DNA from: Chitinophaga polysaccharea
GTDB lineage: Bacteria > Bacteroidota > Bacteroidia > Chitinophagales > Chitinophagaceae
Direction: 5' to 3'
Assembly: GCF_902150045.1 (NCBI RefSeq)
Contig: NZ_CABFVU010000004.1
Coordinates: 186,001-250,000, forward strand
DNA length: 64,000 bases
Shown: positions 17,735-24,486 of the stretch, piece by piece
How the letters are laid out: every line of letters begins with the position of its first letter
How positions within the stretch are numbered: the stretch's first letter is position 1
Translations under genes and position numbers: made by a program
Notes under the pieces: generated by a model
Told to the model about the DNA's origin: nothing
The model's input: only the letters and a program-made list of their open reading frames with translations
The model's database searches: none

Positions 17735-18334
17735 ATGAATACGAATTATGAAATTTCGGAAGAGATATTTGATTATTTGGTGGTAGTGAATCCGGATGCA
17801 TTGGTAGCGAAAGATGTTACCCGTATCCGTCAGTTTATAGCAACTGAGTTGGGCGATACGAAGATGTCTGCTGCACCGGTTCATGTAGCTTTGTTCAGGT
17901 CTGCTTTTCCTGAGCGTTTCCAGGATGATTTTGTAGATATGCTGGAAGATGTAGCGCGTAAGCAGGCTGGTTTTGCCATTTATACTGCAAAGATGGACGC
18001 CCTGAGACATGCAGACGGACATAACAGCGTTTTCATCAATGTGGCTAACCCCAAACCGCTGATTGATTTGCACCGTAGTATTATGCAGGCTTTTGAACTG
18101 AAGCCGCAGACATTCAAACCGCATATTATGCTGGCAAGAGGTCTGCAGGATGCAGAAGTAAATATGGTGATGCCATTACTGGCGCAACAGATCTTTGTGC
18201 GCAGTTTTAATTGTCACTGTTTTAGCCTGTTGAAAAGACCGGCGTCCGGTGGTAAGTATGAGCGGGTAAAAGATTTTGTGTTTGGAGATATTGAGCACAT
18301 GGTAGGTTCATTATTTAATTATGCTGCTGCTTAG
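17735..18334 (+). CDS. 2H phosphoesterase-like protein (2'-5' RNA ligase superfamily)
   Basis: The 199-residue protein has two short H-x-x-L motifs, PVHVALF near residue 50 and KPHIMLARG near 130, spaced like the paired H-x-T/S-x catalytic motifs of 2H phosphoesterases (LigT/ThpR group). The fold-typical hydrophobic strand order around them supports the call. The Thr/Ser of each motif is replaced by Ala or Met, so activity is uncertain. It is monocistronic, and its substrate is unknown. Confidence 0.6.
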   Translation: MNTNYEISEEIFDYLVVVNPDALVAKDVTRIRQFIATELGDTKMSAAPVHVALFRSAFPERFQDDFVDMLEDVARKQAGFAIYTAKMDALRHADGHNSVFINVANPKPLIDLHRSIMQAFELKPQTFKPHIMLARGLQDAEVNMVMPLLAQQIFVRSFNCHCFSLLKRPASGGKYERVKDFVFGDIEHMVGSLFNYAAA

Positions 18335-18671
18335 GCAGTGAACTATAATCTGATGCAGGAATTACCGGATGGTAGATTCGCAGGATTGGTGAAATGTTAC
18401 GGGTAAATAATTTGTTATCCCCTATAGCAATTTTCATCAGTGTTTGTTTCCCTCAAGTTAACCATCCTTTCATACTGTTGCTACTGCAAACTTTCAGCTG
18501 CTTTACAGGTAAGTTATAAAGATGCAGTGGTTATTAGATCCGTAGGCAAATTTCATAGGTTGCTGCGAATCATAAATCCGGTAAATCCTGGTTCAGAGGG
18601 TTGTTTGTTTAACTGATTCTTCTTTTTTAGTATGTCCTGAATTACCCCGGCTGTAATAAGTTTTCCGGTTG
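18335..18671. other. Intergenic stretch with no recognised gene
   Basis: No gene, RNA or strong hairpin was found between the 2H-like gene and the acylphosphatase promoter. Confidence 0.5.
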
Positions 18672-18703
18672 TTTGTATCTTTGACGAATATTTAGTATGT
18701 TTT
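18672..18703 (+). promoter_or_regulatory. Possible promoter of acyP
   Basis: TTTG at 18672-18675 is followed after 20 bases by TATGTTTT (18696-18703), seven of eight matches to TAnnTTTG. Confidence 0.35.
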
Positions 18704-18775
18704 GTATGGGGGCTGTATTCATGTAATATAACCCCATCCGAAGAAGAACATTACAGGAAAAATCGTTATAAATTT

Positions 18776-19063
18776 ATGGCAACGAGGACAGTTGTACACA
18801 AAGAAATCATTGTGAAAGGCCGGGTGCAGGGAGTAGGATTCAGAGCTAATGCAAAGCGGGTAGCTGATTCAATGCATATAAACGGACAAGTAAAAAATCT
18901 GCTGGATGGAAGTGTGTGGATCCTGGCAGAGGGAACAGCAGAAGAAATGGAACGGTTTATTGCATGGTGCAGGTCCGGACCGGCAATGGCCGCCGTGAAA
19001 GAACTGGAGATCATCGATGGTGATGTACAAAATATCAAAGGGTTTACTATCCTTTATTCATAA
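18776..19063 (+). CDS. acyP: Acylphosphatase
   Basis: This 95-residue enzyme hydrolyses carboxyl-phosphate bonds such as acetyl phosphate and 1,3-bisphosphoglycerate. The family signature GRVQGVGFR (with the catalytic Arg) and the later G-x-V-x-N-x-x-D-G-S-V segment (QVKNLLDGSVWI, with the catalytic Asn in VKN) are present. It is slightly longer at the N-terminus than the common 90 residues. It is a single gene in the cytoplasm, convergent with the papain-like peptidase gene. Confidence 0.95.
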   Translation: MATRTVVHKEIIVKGRVQGVGFRANAKRVADSMHINGQVKNLLDGSVWILAEGTAEEMERFIAWCRSGPAMAAVKELEIIDGDVQNIKGFTILYS

Positions 19064-19146
19064 ATCCCTGGTCCGGTAACAGCTGGTGCTTCATTACCTA
19101 TGCCAATCAATCGCAGATAAAGTTATCCGTGACCGGCAGACAACAG

Positions 19147-19205
19147 GCGCAAAGAAATTTTACGGGACAAAGCAACTGAATACAACCGTGAAAATTTCTT
19201 TGCGC
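19147..19205. repeat. Long hairpin between convergent genes
   Basis: The left arm GCGCAAAGAAATTTTACGG (19147-19165) pairs with the right arm 19186-19205 over 19 bp with one bulged base; the loop is 20 bases. Only TTTT follows on the plus strand. It lies between acyP (+) and the peptidase gene (-) and may act as a two-way terminator or be a small repeat element. Confidence 0.75.
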
Positions 19206-19221
19206 TTTTGTCATGCATGAA

Positions 19222-20352
19222 CTAGTTGGTGCTGGTGTACTTCTTCTGGAAGGACTTATCCAGTGCCGCCTTTGGAACAACGATTGTAATAGTGTTTACA
19301 GCGAAATAAGCTTCAGACACATTCATGTATCCCCCAAAAGGACTGGAGTTTTTGCCCCATGAGTTCTTTACCAGGAAGAAGGTTTTACCTTTTGGTGATT
19401 TTTCAATACCGGTTATGTGCATCAGGTGATCATCCTGTGTAACCAGCTCTTCGTATAGTTTTTGCCGTGAGTCCTGTGTGTAAGCGGGTTCTGCTACATC
19501 CGGATCGATACTGTCTTTTTTTAATGTGGTTCCAGGGGAAGTAAGCAATGCAAATCCTTTGCTGCTGGTGAATCCATGATTGCTTACATCTGCGTCCCAC
19601 AATACAGTATAGCCTTTTTGCAGGGCTGTTTCCGTAATACCGGTAAGTTCCGCCAGTGGCACGTTATAGTAGGCGCCATTGGAAAAATTGTCGGGTACTT
19701 CAATGATGAAGGGCTTGTAAAATGGATGATGTGTAAATGAGGTCAGGAAAACATAGTCGTCTTCATTGAACTTTACGACCTCTTTAGCAAAGCTTTGCGG
19801 CGTATAAGTTTTACCGTTATATTCAAAGCTGGCAGGAGGGGCTCCCATGTATTCATCGAGGATGCCTGTAAACTCTGATACCCAATTGTCTGGTACAGGG
19901 GATACTTTGATGATACTATCGAGATATTTTTTCATGGTCACCACCATTTTTGAGTGGTTATGTGTGGTGGCATTGCCTTTTAAACCGCTGTAAACGCTTT
20001 CCGGTTCGATACCATAGGTGGCAATGGAGTGGATCACATCATGTGCCAGCCCGCCTTCGTCGAAACGGGCGAAGCCCTGACGGCGTACATAGTTTTTGGC
20101 TTTTTCTATGTAGATATTACGGGCGGTGAACATTTCAGACAGATCCAGCTCAGGTAATCCTTTGCGTAAACATTCAGACTCTACCATGGAAGTAGAGGAG
20201 AACGACCAGCAGGTACCGGTCATCCCCTGGTTTTTAACCGGGGTGGCTGCATTGATCTTACCGTTGCCCAGATTACTGATTACAACGCCCTTTTCCTGTG
20301 CTCCCGCTGCGACGGCGATGAACATAGTAAGGGTTAAACAAAATGCTTTCAT
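19222..20352 (-). CDS. Exported papain-like cysteine peptidase, aminopeptidase C/bleomycin hydrolase family
   Basis: The 376-residue protein starts with a signal peptide (cut after about residue 18, GAQ) and then shows the C1B peptidase pattern: TPVKNQGMTGTCWSFS with catalytic Cys48, a late DDHLMHITG with the catalytic His, and LVKNSWGKNSSPFGGYM with the catalytic Asn. Bleomycin hydrolases are usually cytosolic; exported versions like this are common in Bacteroidota, probably in the periplasm or on the surface for peptide use. It is a single gene, with a short promoter region shared with nothing obvious. Confidence 0.9.
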   Translation of the reverse strand: MKAFCLTLTMFIAVAAGAQEKGVVISNLGNGKINAATPVKNQGMTGTCWSFSSTSMVESECLRKGLPELDLSEMFTARNIYIEKAKNYVRRQGFARFDEGGLAHDVIHSIATYGIEPESVYSGLKGNATTHNHSKMVVTMKKYLDSIIKVSPVPDNWVSEFTGILDEYMGAPPASFEYNGKTYTPQSFAKEVVKFNEDDYVFLTSFTHHPFYKPFIIEVPDNFSNGAYYNVPLAELTGITETALQKGYTVLWDADVSNHGFTSSKGFALLTSPGTTLKKDSIDPDVAEPAYTQDSRQKLYEELVTQDDHLMHITGIEKSPKGKTFFLVKNSWGKNSSPFGGYMNVSEAYFAVNTITIVVPKAALDKSFQKKYTSTN

Positions 20353-20401
20353 ATATTATCTCATTAAATAATTAACCTAAAGATAAGTGAACCCGTATAA
20401 T

Positions 20402-20435
20402 AAAAAATACCATTACCGTATGAACGGTAATGGTA
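20402..20435 (-). terminator. Terminator of the blaI-M56 operon
   Basis: TACCATTACCGT (20408-20419) and ACGGTAATGGTA (20424-20435) form a perfect 12-bp stem; on the minus strand it is followed by TTTTTT. Confidence 0.92.
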
Positions 20436-20466
20436 CGGATGCAATCTGCAATAGAATGGCAGTAAA

Positions 20467-22740
20467 TTAGTTTTGTACCTGGGAATTGCTGGAGCTTTGC
20501 AGGGTAATCTGTTTTCCCTTCAGGTACTTCTGATATTTATCTACTACATTGTTGGGTTGCTTAACACCGTTGATAAACAGGCCATTTTCATTTTTTTCCA
20601 ACTTATAGCCTTTTTGGGTATCGAGGAGTTTATCTGCTTCCATTTGGGAGATCATTTCCTTATAAAAGGCCTGGGTTGTCCGGACTCTTTCCTCAGCTTC
20701 TTTTGCTCTCCTGGCACCTTCTTCCGCTCTTTTAGCTCCTTCCTCTGTTCTTCTGGCACCTTCTTGGGTCATTTTTTCTGCAATTCTGGCCCTTTCAGCT
20801 CCTTCTTTTGCTCTCCGTTCTCCTTCGGCAACTCTTTTGGCATTTTCCCTGTCCCTGGCTATATTTTCCCGTATCCTGGCTGCATTGGCAAGTGCTTCCT
20901 CCCTGTTTTTACGGGCCTCTTCCAGGGAGGTGGCGGCGTGTTTGAGGCTTTCTTTTGTTTCCTTGCTTACTTTATCGTAGAAGGCTTTTGTGTTCATGTT
21001 GGCATAGGCCATTTGCAGGTTTTTATTGAGCGTAGTAAAATCAATCTTTTTCAATGCTTCAGCGGCTTCTTTCTGAGCATCATTGAGCTTACTCCAGTCT
21101 ATATTTTTCAGGGCATTCAAGCTCTCTTCCTGTGCTTTGCGGGCTTCGGCGGATACTTCTTCCCATTTAATATTTTTGGTGGCCTCGGCTATGTCTGCCT
21201 GCACTTTTTTCATATTCACATCATTCAGCTGCTTCATGGCCTCCTGTATGCTTTTCTGCGCATCACGGATCTGCTGGCGTACTTCATCTTTGTTAAACTG
21301 GTAATCGAAGTTGAATACCTGCGAATGGTTGGTATTTACAGTGTGTTTGGTATTCTTATTTACGTTTACCTTGGTATTTACATTGGTGGAAACATTGCCC
21401 TGGCCGGATACCTGGATATCAGAGAGGTCCAGTGACAGGTCCTCTTTTAATGGTGTAAGCGGCGCCAGTGGAGCAGGAGCAGGAGACGGTGATGGTGCGC
21501 CTGCCGGTTCGGGTGTATTTGCCGGAGCCTCAGCCGGAACGGGTGCTGGCGGTGGTGCCGGAAGCACAGTGTCACGGATAGCTGCAGCCAGTTGCTGCCG
21601 GAATTTGCGGGTAGTTTCATCCGGTTCAGCCACGGGTACTTTTTCCTGTGAGGTACCGGTTGTTGCAGCGGTTTTTACCTTAGCCGGTTCCTGCTGTTCA
21701 TTATTGTTTTTTCCTTTGGCAGGGTTTAACCATGCAATGGATATCAGCCCGGTGGCAATGATCAGTACGGCTAAAAATTTCTGGCTATAGTTAAGATGTT
21801 TAGTTTTCATTTCCATGATGCGTTTAATGCGATTAAACAGATGTTGTTTACTGTCTGCAGCAGCCATGGTAAGCCGGTTGGCGGTAAGACGGTATTCTTC
21901 CAACGCTACCAGTGCATGGGCATATTGCAGTGGTTGAACGGTACTGGCTATGACCAGGTCGTCGCAACAATGTTCCCTTTCCATACGGATGATCTTGGAA
22001 ATCAGCCATACAAAAGGATTGAAGAAAAGAATGGTTTCAACAATTGATTGGAAGATATTCAACAGATAATCATTGCGTTTGATATGGGCAAGTTCGTGCA
22101 GCAGCACGGCTTCCAGCTGGGCTTCTGTAAGATTGTTCACCATAGCTACCGGCAGGAGGATAAGTGGTTTTATAAATCCCAGCATCACAGGTACCTGTAC
22201 ATGCCTGGAGATGAGGAGCTTCACCTTGCAGGGGATCTGCAGCCTTGCAGCCAGTTTATCCAGGTGTTTGTCCCATGCCTCTCCCATAGGCTCTATCCGG
22301 GTGGTACGGATCTTACGGAGTTGAAACAGGTCGGACAATAACTTGATGATCATGCCCGTCATGCCTGCAATATATAATGTTACCAGGAAAGGAAAACAAA
22401 GCTCCAGGTTAGGAAACAGCCATATCAGCGGGTCCTGGTTGGGATACACGGCTGCAATATGCAACGGTTCCTGCATGGTGATGGTACCACCGAGATGTTG
22501 TATGGCTTCTCTTGCTTCCTGCAGCCGCTGTACATGTATGTACAGTGTAGCAAGGAACCAGGTAAAGATGCCCGAGAGCGACAGCAGCGACAGGTTATAC
22601 TTTATCCGCGCGCCCGCCTGTGGCCAGAGCTTTAATACTATCCGCAAGCAGGCGTAAATAAAGAATGCCTGCCACATGGAATGAAGGATGGTCCAACCCA
22701 GGGCGCGTACAAAATCGCCCGTAATAGGTAATACATTCAT
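20467..22740 (-). CDS. BlaR1-like M56 membrane metallopeptidase with long repeat-rich C-terminal region
   Basis: The 757-residue protein has about four membrane helices in its first 330 residues with the zinc site H215-ELAH219 and the third ligand Glu256 in MEREHCCDD, the M56 (BlaR1/MecR1) pattern. In the BlaR1 paradigm such a peptidase, when triggered, leads to cleavage of its partner BlaI repressor. After the last helix (about 320-340) comes a Pro/Ala-rich linker (about 405-440) and a long helical region ending in repeats of the type RRxEEGAxRAxE (about 625-690). No penicillin-binding sensor domain is present, so the signal is not a beta-lactam bound covalently. It is 10 bases downstream of blaI. 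Confidence 0.9.
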   Translation of the reverse strand: MNVLPITGDFVRALGWTILHSMWQAFFIYACLRIVLKLWPQAGARIKYNLSLLSLSGIFTWFLATLYIHVQRLQEAREAIQHLGGTITMQEPLHIAAVYPNQDPLIWLFPNLELCFPFLVTLYIAGMTGMIIKLLSDLFQLRKIRTTRIEPMGEAWDKHLDKLAARLQIPCKVKLLISRHVQVPVMLGFIKPLILLPVAMVNNLTEAQLEAVLLHELAHIKRNDYLLNIFQSIVETILFFNPFVWLISKIIRMEREHCCDDLVIASTVQPLQYAHALVALEEYRLTANRLTMAAADSKQHLFNRIKRIMEMKTKHLNYSQKFLAVLIIATGLISIAWLNPAKGKNNNEQQEPAKVKTAATTGTSQEKVPVAEPDETTRKFRQQLAAAIRDTVLPAPPPAPVPAEAPANTPEPAGAPSPSPAPAPLAPLTPLKEDLSLDLSDIQVSGQGNVSTNVNTKVNVNKNTKHTVNTNHSQVFNFDYQFNKDEVRQQIRDAQKSIQEAMKQLNDVNMKKVQADIAEATKNIKWEEVSAEARKAQEESLNALKNIDWSKLNDAQKEAAEALKKIDFTTLNKNLQMAYANMNTKAFYDKVSKETKESLKHAATSLEEARKNREEALANAARIRENIARDRENAKRVAEGERRAKEGAERARIAEKMTQEGARRTEEGAKRAEEGARRAKEAEERVRTTQAFYKEMISQMEADKLLDTQKGYKLEKNENGLFINGVKQPNNVVDKYQKYLKGKQITLQSSSNSQVQN

Positions 22741-22750
22741 AGTACTAGAT

Positions 22751-23140
22751 TTACCTGTTGTCCTTTTGTTGTTTTTCTATTGCAGTGAGATATTGCCGGA
22801 TCTTTTGGAGCTCTTCTTCTGACGACTGATGATGGCCCAGGGCCTGCATTACCAGTTGAGAAGCGGAGCCACCAAAAACGGTATCTATCATTTTGTCAAG
22901 TAATTGCTGTTGTGTTTTCTGCTGTGAAATGGCGGCTGTATATACATGAGTTTTGCTGCTGGTATCGCGCGCTACCAGCTCTTTTTCATGCATGATCTGC
23001 ATCAGCTTAAGGGTAGTGGTATAACCGGCATCTTTCGTTTGAGACAGGATATCATGTATCTCACGAACGGTGCTGGGGCCTCTTTCCCAGAGTATACCCA
23101 AAATTTCCAATTCACTTTCTGTAGGCCGGATCTGTTTCAA
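22751..23140 (-). CDS. BlaI/MecI-family transcriptional repressor
   Basis: This 129-residue winged-helix repressor starts KQIRPTESELEILGILWERGPSTVREIHDIL and has the family's recognition region GYTTTLKLMQIMHEKELVARD and a dimerising C-terminal helix pair. The start was set at TTG 23140 because the longer frame to 23389 runs through the promoter and operators, and because 129 residues is the normal family length. No ATG exists between the predicted transcription start and the conserved domain. It is the first gene of an operon with the M56 peptidase, its expected inactivator. Confidence 0.9.
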   Translation of the reverse strand: MKQIRPTESELEILGILWERGPSTVREIHDILSQTKDAGYTTTLKLMQIMHEKELVARDTSSKTHVYTAAISQQKTQQQLLDKMIDTVFGGSASQLVMQALGHHQSSEEELQKIRQYLTAIEKQQKDNR

Positions 23141-23171
23141 AGCAATGATTTTGTAATGATGATTACTGTTG

Positions 23172-23220
23172 TACGAATGTCTTCGTAAACAAATGTACGA
23201 TAGTTTTCGTAATTGCAAAA
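23172..23220 (-). promoter_or_regulatory. BlaI promoter with two operator dyads
   Basis: On the minus strand, TTTTG (23220-23216), an 18-base spacer and TACATTTG (23197-23190) form a good Bacteroidota promoter. Two dyads overlap it: TACGAA-TGTC-TTCGTA at 23172-23187 (perfect) and TACGAT-AGTT-TTCGTA at 23196-23211 (one mismatch), 24 bp apart, one in the promoter spacer and one near the start site. This is the arrangement expected for autorepression by BlaI. Confidence 0.75.
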
Positions 23221-23237
23221 TATTTGGACTTTTTTTT

Positions 23238-23534
23238 TCACGGATTTGTCCTGGAACAATGCTTAAACCTGCCCCCTTCGCAACTGCCGGGTGGTTCTCC
23301 GATGCCAAAAATAACAGCTTTGGTGAAGATCCCGATAAATACGTTGCCAAGTCCCATGGCAATGCTGCTGAGAGCATCTTTAGGCTCATACATATTCTTT
23401 TTATCGATCGCCGTAAAAATGATTTCCAGCAATATCAGCAACACAAATCCGGGGATGGCATATGTGATCAGATCGGGAGGCATACGTGGTAACTTTCTGT
23501 TACGGAAGTTAACGATTTTTGCGGGGCTTCCCAT
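23238..23534 (-). pseudogene. 5' remnant of a sterol desaturase/fatty-acid hydroxylase gene
   Basis: Residues 18-78 of this ORF (23301-23483) match my recollection of the N-terminus of Bacteroidota sterol-desaturase-family membrane proteins (DLITYAIPGFVLLILLEIIF, then a Tyr-Glu-Pro-Lys-Asp segment and MGLGNVFIGIF). After FGI at about 23301 the frame runs into unrelated sequence, GEPPGSCEGGRFKHCSR, and stops at 23238. The catalytic histidine clusters of the full protein (usually over 300 residues) are missing. It is a truncated gene, deleted from 3' up to the blaI promoter. Confidence 0.65.
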
Positions 23535-23548
23535 GGGAAATTAAAGCA

Positions 23549-23582
23549 AAAATGCCGCGGGAAACTTTTCCCGCGGCATTTT
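23549..23582. terminator. Strong hairpin terminator after the DUF4249 gene
   Basis: AAAATGCCGCGGGAAA and TTTCCCGCGGCATTTT form a perfect 16-bp stem with a 2-base centre, 18 bases after the stop codon of the minus-strand DUF4249 gene. Confidence 0.9.
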
Positions 23583-23600
23583 CAGATTAAAAAACAGCTA

Positions 23601-24464
23601 CTACTTAAACGTTCTTTCAGCGCGACTTACAGCAGATGTACCAAACCATCCCAGGATCCTTGTTTTACCGGAGGGAGTGGTGTTATGAACATTGCTTTTT
23701 ACATTTTCCAGTACTTTGGCAAATAATCCGCCGGAGTTTACCTGGTTATTTACCTGTGTCAGGAAGTCGTAACTCGGGTGGGTAAGGGAAAGCATTCTTA
23801 CAATGGCCTTTTCATTTGCCTGGAAAGGTTTATCGTAATCTGTGATGCCCTCCCTTATCGGTAAAATAAAGGTATTGCCATCAGACACGCCTTCGTCGTA
23901 AGAGCCATCAATGGAGAAGTTATCTTCCAGGCGCCTGAGCGTATCATTACGGTAAGAGCGGATCCAGTAATAGTCGGTTGCACCGGCCAGATCTTTGGCG
24001 TGAAACTTCGCATAGTAGCCTTCTTTACCGCTGATAGATTCCTCTTTTGTTTTGAATTCATAAGAGATGGAATCTATTTTTGTTACCCTTTTGATACTGT
24101 CGAATGCTTCAAATATTTCACCTTTCAGTTCTACATGCAGTTTATACCCATGACCTATAACACCAATGGCTTTGGCGGAAGCATCGTAGGTGTATTTATT
24201 GTCTTTGAACAAGAAGGGATACGATTCGCCGCTGGTCAGGTCAAACAATGTGATCTTCGCATCATCGATGATGGGAGCGGGGTTGTTATCCGTATAAGGT
24301 ACCGACATGGTAAACCTGATGGTTTGTACACCTGTTTCATTGGTAATCCATGCATCCAGTACCGGATAGGATATTCCTTTCGCAATGTTCAGGTCGATCT
24401 TGTCTTCGCAGGCGGTAAAACCTGTAGCAACAGCAAACAATATGAGGAATAATGACTTTTTCAT
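23601..24464 (-). CDS. DUF4249 lipoprotein, partner of the TonB receptor
   Basis: The 287-residue product has a lipoprotein signal (FTAC-E, cysteine at residue 19) and a beta-rich domain with the DUF4249 order: PVLDAWITNETGVQTIRFTMSVPYTD, AKITLFD, then GHGYKLHVELKGEIFEA. DUF4249 proteins are coded next to TonB-dependent receptors in Bacteroidota and probably act on the cell surface with the barrel, like SusD with SusC. Here it is 22 bases downstream of such a receptor gene. Ligand unknown. Confidence 0.9.
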   Translation of the reverse strand: MKKSLFLILFAVATGFTACEDKIDLNIAKGISYPVLDAWITNETGVQTIRFTMSVPYTDNNPAPIIDDAKITLFDLTSGESYPFLFKDNKYTYDASAKAIGVIGHGYKLHVELKGEIFEAFDSIKRVTKIDSISYEFKTKEESISGKEGYYAKFHAKDLAGATDYYWIRSYRNDTLRRLEDNFSIDGSYDEGVSDGNTFILPIREGITDYDKPFQANEKAIVRMLSLTHPSYDFLTQVNNQVNSGGLFAKVLENVKSNVHNTTPSGKTRILGWFGTSAVSRAERTFK

Positions 24465-24486
24465 CTGGTCTTGAATTTTTGGACAA

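Noticed and set aside
20690..20835. CRISPR-like short repeats
   Set aside because: The repeats are in frame, code for EEGA-type helix repeats, vary in length and have no unique spacers.
20473..21435. 320-codon frame on the plus strand rich in Phe and Ser
   Set aside because: Antisense shadow of the repetitive C-terminal part of the M56 gene; its composition mirrors the Glu/Arg/Ala repeats.
22751..23389. 212-residue form of the BlaI protein
   Set aside because: The first 83 codons run through the promoter, both operators and the desaturase remnant; the conserved domain starts at TTG 23140.
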